Part shown: one piece after another, positions 8,470-17,939 of the stretch
Position numbering within the stretch: position 1 is the stretch's first letter
Layout: the number at the start of each line of letters is the position of its first letter
From: Mucilaginibacter hurinus
Lineage (GTDB): Bacteria > Bacteroidota > Bacteroidia > Sphingobacteriales > Sphingobacteriaceae
DNA: 64,000 nucleotides
Assembly: GCF_003324525.1 (NCBI RefSeq)
Contig: NZ_QGDC01000007.1
Span: forward strand, 1-64,000
Direction of reading: 5' to 3'
Position numbers and translations under genes: made by a program
The notes under the pieces: generated by a model
The model's input: the letters and a program-made list of their open reading frames with translations, nothing else
Database searches by the model: none
Told to the model about the DNA's origin: nothing

Positions 8470-9177
8470 ATGAGTAACAATCTTTACTGCTGCAGCAAGC
8501 CCTTCCTGATAACTATCATAGCGGCAATGTTTGCAGGCTTTTACCACCAGGCTTATGCACAGAGCGGTTCACCACGGGGAATAAATTACGACGGTGACGC
8601 CTGGAGGGCAGACGGCACCGGCGGCAACAACTTGGGGTGGGGGGTAGCCCTTAATATCGGATATGATATACCGGCTCATAACCTAAAGGAAACTTTTAAA
8701 GCTACGCCAACTTACGGTGTAAGTATTCTGAAAACATTTAAAGCATTCACATTCAACCTGAGTGCCGGGTATCACGCTTACAACGCAAAAAAAGAAACCG
8801 TTGCCTATTTTCCTGAAGATCCTGCTTCTCCGGTTTACCTGCAAAAGCCATTAAAAGTATACGCTTTTTATGCAGGCGGCGCTTACAATATAAACTTAAG
8901 CGAAATGACATTTTATGCCGGGGCTAACATTGGTGCTTATTTTACCCGTTCAGTTTACCAGCAAATTGATGGTGTAGTGCGTACGACGGTTACCACCACT
9001 GAACAGAACGTTTACTTTGCTCCAAAACTTGGCCTTACATATCCAGTAACTGAAAAGGTAGGGTTAGGTGTAGAAGGTAAATATAACTTTTTTATTCCCC
9101 GTGGTCAGCCGGACCAGGGTGGACTTATAAGCTACAGCTCATACGCGGCCAATATTGTACTGTCATATAGTTTCTGA
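8470..9177 (+). CDS. Outer-membrane beta-barrel protein
   Basis: A 235-residue exported protein with a signal peptide (hydrophobic LITIIAAMFAGF, likely cleavage after YAQ). The mature part alternates polar and aromatic residues (GVALNIGYDIP, FTFNLSAGYHAY, FYAGGAYNINL, FYAGANIGAYF) and ends with an aromatic barrel-terminal strand, AANIVLSYSF. This is the pattern of a small 8-10 strand outer-membrane barrel. No specific family is recognised. It has its own terminator-bounded position between msrB and the nrd riboswitch. Confidence 0.75.
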   Translation: MSNNLYCCSKPFLITIIAAMFAGFYHQAYAQSGSPRGINYDGDAWRADGTGGNNLGWGVALNIGYDIPAHNLKETFKATPTYGVSILKTFKAFTFNLSAGYHAYNAKKETVAYFPEDPASPVYLQKPLKVYAFYAGGAYNINLSEMTFYAGANIGAYFTRSVYQQIDGVVRTTVTTTEQNVYFAPKLGLTYPVTEKVGLGVEGKYNFFIPRGQPDQGGLISYSSYAANIVLSYSF

Positions 9178-9260
9178 TTATCAGTTGTATAATTGTTTAC
9201 ATTGTTAACAACATGTTGCAGTGTGAAAAACTAATCTTGGTACACTCGAAGGTTACCCAC

Positions 9261-9268
9261 TATATTTG
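9261..9268 (+). promoter_or_regulatory. Candidate -7 element (TATATTTG) of the nrdB leader
   Basis: TATATTTG matches TAnnTTTG. A CTTG (9236-9239) sits 21 bases upstream as a possible -33 box. Transcription would start about 7-10 bases downstream, just before the 5' strand of the riboswitch P1 helix, which fits well. Confidence 0.6.
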
Positions 9269-9290
9269 AATTATAAGTTCTTTGTATAAC

Positions 9291-9434
9291 GCTATACCGG
9301 TTTTCGGTTTTATTGCCGAAATTAAAAGGGAACCATGTTAAAATCATGGGCTGACGTGCAACTGTGAATTATTTTATAGGGCAACTGCTTAAGCTGCTGC
9401 AAAAAAATATAAGCCAGACACCTGCCATTATAGC
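9291..9434 (+). promoter_or_regulatory. Cobalamin riboswitch aptamer controlling nrdB
   Basis: The leader carries the conserved core of the cobalamin aptamer: AAAAGGGAA (9324-9332), a CCATG/CATGG helix with loop TTAAAAT, CTGACGTGCAACTGTGA ending at 9367, and the B12 box AAGCCAGACACCTGCC (9411-9426). GCTATA (9291-9296) pairs exactly with TATAGC (9429-9434) to close P1, and TTTCGG/CCGAAA forms an inner hairpin. Order and spacing match the family. It lies directly upstream of a B12-independent ribonucleotide reductase, so binding should reduce nrdBA expression. Confidence 0.92.
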
Positions 9435-9501
9435 TTGTCAAAACTTTCACGAATAAGGTTTTGATAAAAGTCAGCTGCCATGCTTGTTGTCCCATCTCCG
9501 G

Positions 9502-9556
9502 GGCGGCTTGTCGTGTCTCCGCCTTTTGTCAGTGCCTAAAATTTACTTGACAAAAG
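9502..9556 (+). promoter_or_regulatory. Probable expression platform of the nrdB riboswitch
   Basis: Two hairpins follow the aptamer: GGCGG (9502-9506)/CCGCC (9519-9523), and CTTTTGTCA (9523-9531)/TGACAAAAG (9548-9556), a perfect 9-bp stem ending three bases before the nrdB ATG. No T-run follows, so control is more likely at translation initiation than by termination. C9523 is shared, so the stems compete at one base or stack. The regulatory role is inferred. Confidence 0.6.
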
Positions 9557-9559
9557 CAT

Positions 9560-10534
9560 ATGAAACAGCAAGACGAACTATTACTGCGCGAAAACAAAGA
9601 CCGCTTTGTTATCCTCCCCATTAATTATCCGCGCATTTGGGAAATGTACAAAAAACATGAAGCCAGCTTCTGGACCGCCGAAGAAATTGATCTTAGCGAT
9701 GACATAAAGCACTGGGATAGCCTTAATCAGGGCGAAAAGCACTTCATATCGCACATCCTCGCTTTTTTTGCTGCCAGCGATGGCATCGTAAACGAAAACC
9801 TGGCAGTAAATTTCATGAGCGAAGTGCAGGTGCCTGAAGCACGTTGTTTTTACGGCTTCCAGATCATGATGGAGAATATCCACTCCGAAACCTATGCATT
9901 GCTTATTGATACCTACATCAAGAATCCTATCGAAAAGGACCGCCTTTTTCATGCCATCGAAACAGTTCCATGTGTGGGCAAGAAGGCCGATTGGGCGCTG
10001 AAATGGATAAACAACGGCACCTTTGCGCAACGGCTGGTAGCGTTTGCGGCGGTTGAAGGTATATTTTTTTCGGGCAGCTTTTGTTCGCTGTTCTGGTTAA
10101 AAAAGCGGGGACTGATGCCGGGGCTTACCTTTAGCAATGAACTTATATCGCGCGACGAAGGCATGCATTGTGAGTTTGCCTGTTTGTTATACAGCATGCT
10201 CAGCCAAAAGCTATCAAAAGCAGAGGTCACTCAAATAATTACCGACGCGGTGGAGATTGAGAAAGAGTTTATAAGTGAAGCGTTGCCGGTGAGTTTAATT
10301 GGTATGAACGCCGCGCTGATGAGCCAGTACATTGAGTTTGTAGCCGACCGCTGGCTTACCGAACTTGGGTATGATAAATTTTACAACGCCGGCAATCCGT
10401 TTGATTTTATGGAGATGATCAGCTTGCAGGGCAAAACCAATTTTTTTGAAAAACGGGTAGGTGATTACCAAAAAAGCGGCGTGTTAAATGCAGGTACCGA
10501 TAGTAAGGCATTTTCATTGGATGAGGACTTTTGA
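9560..10534 (+). CDS. nrdB: Class Ia ribonucleotide reductase small (radical) subunit
   Basis: A 324-residue R2 protein that holds the diiron-tyrosyl radical cofactor for deoxyribonucleotide synthesis. Ferritin-like metal ligands are visible: D74 in [10 protein letters not shown]105 and H108 in [10 protein letters not shown], with later E/H ligands in [11 protein letters not shown]...[11 protein letters not shown]. The radical tyrosine is Y112. The sequence is closest in style to eukaryotic-type R2 ([11 protein letters not shown]). It precedes nrdA, separated by a broken gene. Expression should respond to cobalamin through the leader riboswitch. Overall complete. Confidence 0.96.
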   Translation: MKQQDELLLRENKDRFVILPINYPRIWEMYKKHEASFWTAEEIDLSDDIKHWDSLNQGEKHFISHILAFFAASDGIVNENLAVNFMSEVQVPEARCFYGFQIMMENIHSETYALLIDTYIKNPIEKDRLFHAIETVPCVGKKADWALKWINNGTFAQRLVAFAAVEGIFFSGSFCSLFWLKKRGLMPGLTFSNELISRDEGMHCEFACLLYSMLSQKLSKAEVTQIITDAVEIEKEFISEALPVSLIGMNAALMSQYIEFVADRWLTELGYDKFYNAGNPFDFMEMISLQGKTNFFEKRVGDYQKSGVLNAGTDSKAFSLDEDF

Positions 10535-10615
10535 GCTGGTGAGTAGTGAATAGTGAATGGTGATGTTGGGTGAGGAAATAATTAATAAGAAGTTAATCAA
10601 TAAAATATTAAAACT

Positions 10616-10973
10616 ATGTTTTTACAATTAGGGCATACAAAACTGGAGGTATACAGCATCGCGAAGCAAGTGGTAAAGGAGTGTTATCTCGTCACAAATA
10701 CTTTCCCGGCTGACGAACGGTATGTTCTAACGCAGCAAATGAAACGGGCGGCTTTATCCGTGCAACTGAATATCGCCGAGGGTAGTTCAAGGAAATCAGA
10801 CATCGAACGTAACAGATTATGAGATTGCACGCGGTTCACTAAATGAAGTTGACTCCGCATTAGATGCTGCAATGTTGCTGGGATATTGTTCGCATAGTGA
10901 TCTTACTGTACTCGGTGGAACCATAGTACAGTGCTTTAAGTACCTCAGCGGACTAATAAATGCAAACAAGTAA
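10616..10973 (+). pseudogene. Frameshifted four-helix-bundle (23S rRNA-intervening-sequence) protein gene
   Basis: The first 67 codons read MFLQLGHTKLEVYSIAKQ...NIAEGSSRKSDIERNR, the start of the small four-helix-bundle family first found in 23S rRNA intervening sequences, then stop at TGA 10820-10822. The remainder, YEIARGSLNEVDSALDAAM...FKYLSGLINANK, continues from 10818 in the +1 frame to TAA 10971-10973. Aligning the family motif (ERxRFYEIARGS) suggests loss of two bases, or gain of one, around 10817. It interrupts the nrdB-nrdA unit and is flanked on its left by a TAGTGAATAGTGAATGGTGA repeat. Could also be a sequencing error. Confidence 0.8.
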
Positions 10974-11007
10974 AATATTGACCACTCAACACTAACAACT
11001 CACTAAA

Positions 11008-13380
11008 ATGTACGTAATAAAAAGAGACGGCCGTAGAGAGACCGTAAAATTTGACAAGATAACAGCACGGATAGAGAAACTATGCTATGGTTTTAGTTTG
11101 GTTGATCCGATTGATGTAGCTAAAAAAGTAATAGAAGGGCTATATGATGGCGTGACTACATCGGAGTTGGATAACCTTGCAGCCGAAACAGCAGCGTCGT
11201 TAACCACAAAGCATCCTGATTATGCTTTGCTGGCATCGCGCATAGCAGTATCAAACCTGCATAAAAATACTGTTAAGTCGTTTTCAGAGACCATGCGGAT
11301 GCTGTATGAGTATGAGGACGAAAAAACTGGAAAAAGCGCTTCCTTGATAGCGGAAGATGTATGGGAAGTGATAAAGGAAAGCGCAGAGTTGCTTGATAGT
11401 ACCATTATTTATGACCGTGACTTTGGCTTTGATTATTTTGGATTTAAAACGCTGGAAAAATCATACCTGTTAAAAGTTGATGGCCGCATTGTGGAGCGTC
11501 CGCAGCATTTGTTTATGCGTGTATCAGTAGGGATACATAAGCATGATATTGACAGTGTAATAAGAACTTACAATCTGATGAGCGAGCGCTGGTTTACCCA
11601 TGCCACGCCTACGCTGTTTAATGCGGGTACCCCAAAGCCGCAAATGTCATCGTGCTTTTTGCTTACCATGAAAGACGACAGCATTGACGGGATATACGAT
11701 ACGTTAAAGCAGACCGCCAAAATTTCGCAAAGTGCCGGCGGTATCGGGCTAAGTATCCACAATGTAAGGGCAACAGGCTCATATATCAGCGGCACCAATG
11801 GCACCAGCAACGGCATTATCCCTATGTTGCGTGTGTTTAATGATACTGCCAGGTATGTTGACCAGGGCGGCGGTAAGCGCAAGGGTGCGTTTGCCATTTA
11901 CCTTGAGCCATGGCACGCTGATGTATTTGAGTTTTTAGACCTGCGGAAAAATCATGGTAAAGAGGAAATGCGTGCCCGCGACCTGTTTTACGCGCTCTGG
12001 ATAAGCGACCTTTTTATGAAGCGGGTAGAGGCCAATGAAGATTGGAGCCTGTTTTGTCCGCATGAAGCACCTGGTTTGGCTGATTGCTTTGGAGCTGATT
12101 TTGAAAAGCTATATCAAAAATACGAAAGTGAGGGACGTGCACGCAAAGTTGTGAAGGCGCAGGAATTATGGTTTGCCATATTGGATGCCCAGGTAGAAAC
12201 AGGTACTCCGTATTTATTATACAAAGATGCCGCTAACGCCAAATCAAACCAACAGAACCTCGGTACTATAAAAAGCTCAAATTTGTGCACCGAAATCATG
12301 GAATATACGGCTGCTGACGAGGTGGCTGTATGCAACCTGGCATCATTGGCCTTACCCCGCTATATTAACAATGGCGTTTTTGATCACCAAAAGCTGTATG
12401 AGGTAACTTACCAGGTAACCCTAAATCTAAACCGGATAATCGATAATAACTACTACCCCGTTGAAGAAGCCCGTAACTCAAACTTGCGGCACCGTCCTAT
12501 TGGCTTAGGTGTGCAGGGGCTGGCGGACACGTTTATTCAGTTACGCCTACCGTTTGAAAGTGATGCGGCCAAACATCTTAACAAAGAGATATTCGAAACG
12601 ATCTATTTTGCCGCCATGACGGCCTCCAAAGATCTCGCAGTTGTTGATGGTGCGTATGAAAGTTTTAAAGGTTCACCACTTTCGCAGGGCAAATTCCAGT
12701 TTGATTTATGGGGCGTTACCCCCAATAGCGGGCGCTGGGATTGGGAAAACCTGCGTCTGGATGTCATGAACCATGGCGTGCGTAACTCCTTGCTGGTAGC
12801 ACCCATGCCTACGGCCTCTACCTCACAGATTTTAGGTAACAACGAATGTTTTGAGCCTTACACCTCCAATATCTATACGCGCAGGGTATTAAGCGGGGAA
12901 TTCATCGTGGTTAACAAGTACCTGCTGCGCGATCTGGTTAACATTGGCTTATGGACCACTGCGATGAAAGATAAAATTATTACCGCCAACGGCTCGATAC
13001 AGGAAATTGATGAAATCCCGCAGGATATTAAAGACCTGTATAAAACAGTTTGGGAAATCAAAATGCGAAACATCATTGATATGGCGGCGGACAGGGGCGC
13101 CTATGTTTGTCAGTCGCAATCGCTTAACCTGTTCATCAATGCGCCAAATGCGTCAAAGCTAACATCCATGCACTTTTATGCCTGGAAGAAAGGGCTTAAA
13201 ACTGGCATGTACTATTTGCGTACGCAGGCAGCCTCGCAGGCGGTTAAATTTACAGTTGAAAATCAGGGGGGTAAAAATATGGAGCCGGTTATACCGGATC
13301 ATGTTGATCAGATTGCTGATGAGATACCTGCCGGACCGACCTGTTCAATGGAACAGGGCTGTGTAACCTGTTCAGCGTAA
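11008..13380 (+). CDS. nrdA: Class I ribonucleoside-diphosphate reductase large subunit
   Basis: A 790-residue catalytic subunit that reduces ribonucleoside diphosphates together with NrdB. An N-terminal ATP-cone ([17 protein letters not shown], roughly residues 1-90) implies allosteric activity control by ATP/dATP. Active-site cysteines C216 (MSSCFLL) and C442 (AVCNLAS), the radical C427 with N425 and E429 (NLCTEI), the GMYYLRT tyrosine pair of the radical path, and the C-terminal shuttle pair C785/C788 (GCVTC) are all present. Enzyme complete. It is probably cotranscribed with nrdB through the broken gene between them. Confidence 0.97.
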   Translation: MYVIKRDGRRETVKFDKITARIEKLCYGFSLVDPIDVAKKVIEGLYDGVTTSELDNLAAETAASLTTKHPDYALLASRIAVSNLHKNTVKSFSETMRMLYEYEDEKTGKSASLIAEDVWEVIKESAELLDSTIIYDRDFGFDYFGFKTLEKSYLLKVDGRIVERPQHLFMRVSVGIHKHDIDSVIRTYNLMSERWFTHATPTLFNAGTPKPQMSSCFLLTMKDDSIDGIYDTLKQTAKISQSAGGIGLSIHNVRATGSYISGTNGTSNGIIPMLRVFNDTARYVDQGGGKRKGAFAIYLEPWHADVFEFLDLRKNHGKEEMRARDLFYALWISDLFMKRVEANEDWSLFCPHEAPGLADCFGADFEKLYQKYESEGRARKVVKAQELWFAILDAQVETGTPYLLYKDAANAKSNQQNLGTIKSSNLCTEIMEYTAADEVAVCNLASLALPRYINNGVFDHQKLYEVTYQVTLNLNRIIDNNYYPVEEARNSNLRHRPIGLGVQGLADTFIQLRLPFESDAAKHLNKEIFETIYFAAMTASKDLAVVDGAYESFKGSPLSQGKFQFDLWGVTPNSGRWDWENLRLDVMNHGVRNSLLVAPMPTASTSQILGNNECFEPYTSNIYTRRVLSGEFIVVNKYLLRDLVNIGLWTTAMKDKIITANGSIQEIDEIPQDIKDLYKTVWEIKMRNIIDMAADRGAYVCQSQSLNLFINAPNASKLTSMHFYAWKKGLKTGMYYLRTQAASQAVKFTVENQGGKNMEPVIPDHVDQIADEIPAGPTCSMEQGCVTCSA

Positions 13381-13417
13381 AGCTAGCACGTCCTATCAAC
13401 CACCACTTCATTAAAGC

Positions 13418-13505
13418 GGGGGAAAGCCGTCTCTGCACCATGCTGATTGAATTTAATCGGTATCAAAGAGATGGCTTCCCCTCGTTCTCAATGGCGAATG
13501 TGACA
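13418..13505. repeat. Imperfect palindromic intergenic repeat after nrdA
   Basis: GGGGGAAAGCCGTCTCT (13418-13434) is nearly inverted as AGAGATGGCTTCCCC (13467-13481), then TCGTTCTCAATGGCGAATGTGACA. The right part reads like the dispersed 'GAGATGGCTTC...TCGCAATGACG' elements common in bacterial intergenic DNA. It may double as the nrdA 3' hairpin, but there is no T-run. Confidence 0.5.
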
Positions 13506-13540
13506 CCGTGCCAGACCAGGTTATTTATTACCTTTATACC

Positions 13541-13828
13541 ATGCCAAACACCCATTCAAAACACGAAGTAATACGCTGCGAACGTTGCAGCGCTCCTTTT
13601 GAATGTAAGGCAAACTCATTTACTAAGTGTCAATGCAGCACTGTGCAGCTTAGCCTTAACGAAACGCAGTATGTTAGCGAGCATTATGATGGCTGTTTAT
13701 GCGCCAAATGCTTGCTTGAAGTACAGCTGGAGTATAAGGAAATGTTTGTAAGTCCGAAACTCCAAACGTTGGGAAGAATAGAAGATAACAATCTTTCGGA
13801 CTTGCGGTCTTCCTCACTTTCCGACTAA
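13541..13828 (+). CDS. Cysteine-rich CWC family protein
   Basis: A 95-residue small cytoplasmic protein from the ATG at 13541 (MPNTHSKHEVIRCERC). Cysteines occur in pairs, CERC, CKANSFTKCQC and GCLCAKCL, the pattern of the cysteine-rich CWC family, which probably binds a metal such as zinc. The C-terminal third is Ser/Leu/Asp rich and looks flexible. An in-frame upstream ATG at 13508 would add MPDQVIYYLYT, which does not resemble the family start. Function unknown. Confidence 0.75.
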   Translation: MPNTHSKHEVIRCERCSAPFECKANSFTKCQCSTVQLSLNETQYVSEHYDGCLCAKCLLEVQLEYKEMFVSPKLQTLGRIEDNNLSDLRSSSLSD

Positions 13829-13867
13829 ATCCTTACCTTCGCTTTTGTAGATCAACTCACAATTGCA

Positions 13868-14611
13868 ATGAAATTATTAGAAGGAAAAACCGCGCTTATC
13901 ACCGGCGCATCAAAAGGTATAGGCCGTAAAATAGCGGAGAAATTTGCCGAACACGGCGCTAAAGTAGCATTCACATATTTGTCGTCTGTTGAAAAAGGTC
14001 AGGCGCTTGAGCAGGAATTGCAGGGTCATGGCACGCAGGTAAAAGGTTACCGCAGTGATGCGTCGAAGTTTGACGAAGCTGAAAAACTCATTAATAATAT
14101 TGTTGCTGATTTTGGTACGCTAGATATTGTAGTGAACAATGCCGGCATCACCAAAGACGGCCTGCTGATGCGTATGACTGAAGAGCAATGGGACGAAGTG
14201 CTTGACGTAAACCTGAAATCTATTTTCAATGTAACCAAGGCCGCATCAAAAATAATGATGAAAAACCGCGCGGGCGTGTTCATTAACATGAGCTCGGTAG
14301 TAGGTGTGCAAGGTAATGCCGGTCAGTCAAACTATGCAGCCTCAAAGGCAGGTATCATAGGATTCTCAAAATCTGTAGCTAAAGAATTGGGTTCGCGTAA
14401 TATCCGTACCAATGTGGTTGCACCCGGTTTTATCCGCACCGAAATGACAGATGTGCTTGATCCTAAAGTTGTTGAAGGCTGGGCCGCGTCAATACCTCTT
14501 AAACGCGCCGGCGAAACTGAGGACGTTGCTAATGCCTGCGTTTTCCTGGCCTCAGATATGGCCGCGTATATTACCGGGCAGGTTATACCGGTTGATGGGG
14601 GGATGTTGTAA
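13868..14611 (+). CDS. fabG: 3-oxoacyl-[acyl-carrier-protein] reductase
   Basis: A 247-residue short-chain dehydrogenase/reductase that reduces 3-oxoacyl-ACP with NADPH in fatty-acid elongation. Motifs: TGASKGIG (12-19) for cofactor binding, NNAG (90-93), N115, and the catalytic S142/Y156/K160 set in NMSS...SNYAASK. The ending GQVIPVDGGM is typical of FabG. It is 40 bases downstream of the CWC gene but away from other fab genes; some SDRs of this type act on other substrates, so the fatty-acid role is likely rather than proven. Confidence 0.92.
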   Translation: MKLLEGKTALITGASKGIGRKIAEKFAEHGAKVAFTYLSSVEKGQALEQELQGHGTQVKGYRSDASKFDEAEKLINNIVADFGTLDIVVNNAGITKDGLLMRMTEEQWDEVLDVNLKSIFNVTKAASKIMMKNRAGVFINMSSVVGVQGNAGQSNYAASKAGIIGFSKSVAKELGSRNIRTNVVAPGFIRTEMTDVLDPKVVEGWAASIPLKRAGETEDVANACVFLASDMAAYITGQVIPVDGGML

Positions 14612-14628
14612 ACGGAAGCCATAAAAAT

Positions 14629-14660
14629 CGTCCTTCTGAGCGGTAGCGAAGAATCTATTT
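14629..14660. repeat. Degenerate TCTGAGCG..GCGAAGAATCT dispersed repeat
   Basis: CGTCCTTCTGAGCGGTAGCG followed by AAGAATCTATTT resembles the widespread intergenic element GTCATTCTGAGCGGAGCGAAGAATCT. Only one half is present and it is slightly diverged. Confidence 0.45.
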
Positions 14661-14724
14661 GATAATTGGGCGGAGCAATACGGGATCGATAAAATAAAAA
14701 ACAGCATATTTGGGTTTACCTGGT

Positions 14725-16821
14725 ATGCTGTTTTTGTTTAATATAACATGGGGTTCTGTTTCGGCGTGGTGGCTGCCGGCTTGCGTTGTTGCCGCACTGC
14801 TGTACGGGTGGGTAATGTACCGTCAGCCCATTAATTTAAGTAAAAATTTCAGGTACGCGTTGTTCGTCTTAAGAGCAGTAGCTGTGTTCATTATAACATT
14901 GCTGCTGTTGTCGCCGTTAGTAAAGTCAGTACGTTATAAGCCGGAGAAACCGCTGGTGTTGGTGTTGCAGGATAATTCAAGGTCTGTAAGCCTCACCCCA
15001 AACCTCCCGCCACAGGATGTACTAAAAAGCTTTGTTAATTCTCTTAAAAAGCTGAAAGCTGATCTGGGTGAGGAATACGAAGTTCGGGAGTTTCACTTTG
15101 ACAGCGGATTGAGAGATGGCCTGTTGGATAAATTTGATGGCCGTAAAACCGATATTTCTGCTGCTTTAAAACAGCTTAACGAGCGCTTTGCCAATCGTAA
15201 TATCGGCGCTGTTGTTTTGGCTACCGATGGCCTGTATAACCGGGGCGCCGATCCGCAATATGAGGCACGAGATATTAAATCACCTTTTTATACCGTTGCC
15301 CTGGGTGATACTACACCCCGCCGTGATTTGCTTATTGCAAACGTTAACTACAATAAAACCGCCTTCCTGGGGAACGACTTTATGGTGGAGATACTCGCCG
15401 AGGCATATCAAAGCAATGGTGAGCGCATGCGGGTAAACCTGGCCGAGGATGGCCGACAGGTGCACACGCAAACCATAGCCATTACCGATAACAATTTCAG
15501 GAAGCTATTGCCTGTAAGGCTGACGGCCGGTAAAAAAGGGCTGCGCAAGTTTACCATAAGCATATCGCCGGTAGCTAATGAATTAACAACCGCTAACAAT
15601 AGCGAAACAATCTATGTGGAGGTGTTAGACGCCCGCCAAAAAACGCTGCTGGTTTATGAGCATGTTCACCCTGATATTGGCGTGTTACGGAGCGCGATAC
15701 AGAGCAACCGCAATTACGAGGTAAAAACCGTTACCGTAAATGATGTAAGTACACTTAAACTTGGCGATTACGGCTTAATTATATTGTACCAAACCAGCGG
15801 TAATAGTTCTGCAACGCTCAAAAAATTTCTTAATAGTGCCAGGGTGCCGGTATGGTATACCGTTGGCGCGCAAACTGATTTAGGCGCTTTTAACAGTGTA
15901 CAAAAAGTTTCGGCTGTTAGCAGCAGTACCGGTAATGTGCAGGAAGTATTTGCTTTGCCGGCGGCAGACTTCCCTGCGTTTACGTTGTCTGATTCTACAC
16001 GTGACAAGCTTACAAAAATGCCTCCCTTGCAGGCACCATTTGGTACATACAGCACAGGTGCCTCAACATCTATTTTGCTGAAACAAAAAATAGGCAGCGT
16101 ACCTACATCCTACCCACTGCTGGCGTTTAATGATAGTGATAAAAGGCGGATGGCGGTACTTATGGGCGAGGGGTTGTGGCGATGGCAACTGGCGGAATTT
16201 AATACTTACGGCAGTCACACCGCAATTAATGAGTTGATGGGCCAAACCGTGCAATATTTAACAGCCAACGCCGGCAAGGAGCAATTCAGGGTTTACACAA
16301 ACAGGGCGGTTTTTGACGAGGGCGAAAATGTAGTGCTTAATGCTGAGTTGTATAACGACGCATTGCAACAGGTAAACACGCCGGATATTAAATTGGAATT
16401 GCAGAGCCAGGCTGGCAAGCGGTACAACTACCTGTTTACTCGTACCAACCGGGCCTACACACTTGAGGCAGCCGCTTTGCCCGTAGGTGAGTACACTTAT
16501 AAGGCAGCTACAAAACTTGGCCAAAAGGTATTTACTGCCACCGGCATATTTACTGTGAAGCCACTGAACATGGAAGAACGGCAAACTGCAGCAAACCACG
16601 GCTTGCTGCGCGATATAGCTCGGCAAAGCGGAGGAGCTATGCTATTGCCGGTCGAGGTGAGCAAGCTGGCGGACCTTATTCGTAAAAACGACAATATTAA
16701 AACCGTGGTTTATGAAGATAAGCGGTATAGCGATTTGGTGGATATTAAATGGGTGTTCGGGATGATCCTTATACTGTTAAGTGCCGAGTGGTTTTTGAGA
16801 AAAAGAGAAGGCGAGGTGTAG
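14725..16821 (+). CDS. Membrane protein with VWA-like domain (BatA/aerotolerance-like architecture)
   Basis: About 698 residues from the ATG at 14725. An in-frame TTG at 14710 is a possible alternative start. Three hydrophobic spans are seen: two near the N terminus (SAWWLPACVVAALLYGWVMY; YALFVLRAVAVFIITLLLL) and one at the C terminus (IKWVFGMILILLSAEWFL). Between them lies a large exported region whose start, LVLVLQDNSRSV, holds a DxSxS metal-ion-adhesion motif, and VVLATDGLYNRG supplies a TDG-like loop, as in von Willebrand A domains. Beta-sandwich-like regions follow. This is a conserved Bacteroidota family without a known function. Confidence 0.75.
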   Translation: MLFLFNITWGSVSAWWLPACVVAALLYGWVMYRQPINLSKNFRYALFVLRAVAVFIITLLLLSPLVKSVRYKPEKPLVLVLQDNSRSVSLTPNLPPQDVLKSFVNSLKKLKADLGEEYEVREFHFDSGLRDGLLDKFDGRKTDISAALKQLNERFANRNIGAVVLATDGLYNRGADPQYEARDIKSPFYTVALGDTTPRRDLLIANVNYNKTAFLGNDFMVEILAEAYQSNGERMRVNLAEDGRQVHTQTIAITDNNFRKLLPVRLTAGKKGLRKFTISISPVANELTTANNSETIYVEVLDARQKTLLVYEHVHPDIGVLRSAIQSNRNYEVKTVTVNDVSTLKLGDYGLIILYQTSGNSSATLKKFLNSARVPVWYTVGAQTDLGAFNSVQKVSAVSSSTGNVQEVFALPAADFPAFTLSDSTRDKLTKMPPLQAPFGTYSTGASTSILLKQKIGSVPTSYPLLAFNDSDKRRMAVLMGEGLWRWQLAEFNTYGSHTAINELMGQTVQYLTANAGKEQFRVYTNRAVFDEGENVVLNAELYNDALQQVNTPDIKLELQSQAGKRYNYLFTRTNRAYTLEAAALPVGEYTYKAATKLGQKVFTATGIFTVKPLNMEERQTAANHGLLRDIARQSGGAMLLPVEVSKLADLIRKNDNIKTVVYEDKRYSDLVDIKWVFGMILILLSAEWFLRKREGEV

Positions 16822-16902
16822 TAAGTATAGGATGTTAAAATGCTAGCAATAAAAGCTGTTGGAATGTAAGATGTTGTTATGAATGAGAAACTAAAGAACA
16901 TT

Positions 16903-16939
16903 TAAAAAAAATAGCGATGAGTTTAACCCCATCGCTATT
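16903..16939 (-). terminator. manA terminator
   Basis: AATAGCGATG (16910-16919) pairs with CATCGCTATT (16930-16939). The adjoining A-run (16904-16910) gives a U-tract on the minus strand, 20 bases past the manA stop. Confidence 0.85.
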
Positions 16940-16958
16940 GATGCAATTTGCAGGTGTA

Positions 16959-17939
16959 TTATCCTACAAAGCTCTCTAATATTTTAAATCCACTCTCACT
17001 AACCAATTCCACATCGTTCACACTGTTAGGCACCAGGATGCTTTCGCCTTGTTTTACGGCTAATTCGCCACCGTTGTACTTAAGTGTATAAGCGCCTTCA
17101 ACACAAACGTGTATTACAAACGAATCAATGCTGCTATAATCCCGGACGGTATTTTCAGTATAATCAAGCACATTAGTGGTGAAGTATTGGCAGGTTACCG
17201 CCTCAACCGCTTCATTTTTTGTATGCGGATAGTTGGTTTTATATTCAGGATAAAACTTATAGTCAATAGCTGCCAAAGCCTCTTCAGTATGCAGTTCGCG
17301 TTTATTGCCTTTGTCGTCTACGCGGTCAAAATCATAAATTCTATAAGTAATATCTGAAGTTTGCTGTATTTCGGCAATCAGTAAACCAGCGCCAATAGTA
17401 TGCACTCGTCCTGCAGGTAGAAAGAAAATATCGCCCGATTTAACATCTTCACGATTCAGGATATCTGTTAAGTTGCCGCTATTAAATTTTTCAAGATATA
17501 TTTCCTCACTTACTTCCTGGTTAAAGCCTGTAATTAATGACGAGCCTTCATCAGCCTGTATAATATACCACATTTCGGTTTTACCAAATGAGTTATGGCG
17601 TTCTTTGGCCAGTTTGTCATCCGGATGTACCTGTATAGAAAGATCTTCGTTTGCGTCAATAAATTTTACCAATAACGGAAAGGTATCGCCAAAGCGGCTG
17701 TATACTTTTTCACCAACCAATTCACCTTTGAATTCACCAATAAGGGAGGGTAATGATTTACCCTGCAGCTCACCGTTTGCTACTACCGATACATCCGACG
17801 GTACACCTGATATTTCCCAGGTTTCGCCGCAGTTAGGCAAATCGCCAAAGTCTTTATTTAAATAGGTCTTGATTTTCTGACCACCCCAGATTTTGTCTTT
17901 ATAAATGGTCTTGAATTTCAGAGGATATAATGTTGACAT
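16959..17939 (-). CDS. manA: Mannose-6-phosphate isomerase, class I
   Basis: A 326-residue cupin-fold zinc enzyme interconverting mannose-6-phosphate and fructose-6-phosphate, linking mannose use and GDP-mannose supply. The zinc-site segment SIQVHPDD (about 101-108) and the later PAGRVHTIGAG.LIAEIQQ segment, with the ITYRIYDF(D)R signature, are intact. The length is that of the short bacterial ManA group. Not in an operon with other sugar genes. Confidence 0.93.
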   Translation of the reverse strand: MSTLYPLKFKTIYKDKIWGGQKIKTYLNKDFGDLPNCGETWEISGVPSDVSVVANGELQGKSLPSLIGEFKGELVGEKVYSRFGDTFPLLVKFIDANEDLSIQVHPDDKLAKERHNSFGKTEMWYIIQADEGSSLITGFNQEVSEEIYLEKFNSGNLTDILNREDVKSGDIFFLPAGRVHTIGAGLLIAEIQQTSDITYRIYDFDRVDDKGNKRELHTEEALAAIDYKFYPEYKTNYPHTKNEAVEAVTCQYFTTNVLDYTENTVRDYSSIDSFVIHVCVEGAYTLKYNGGELAVKQGESILVPNSVNDVELVSESGFKILESFVG

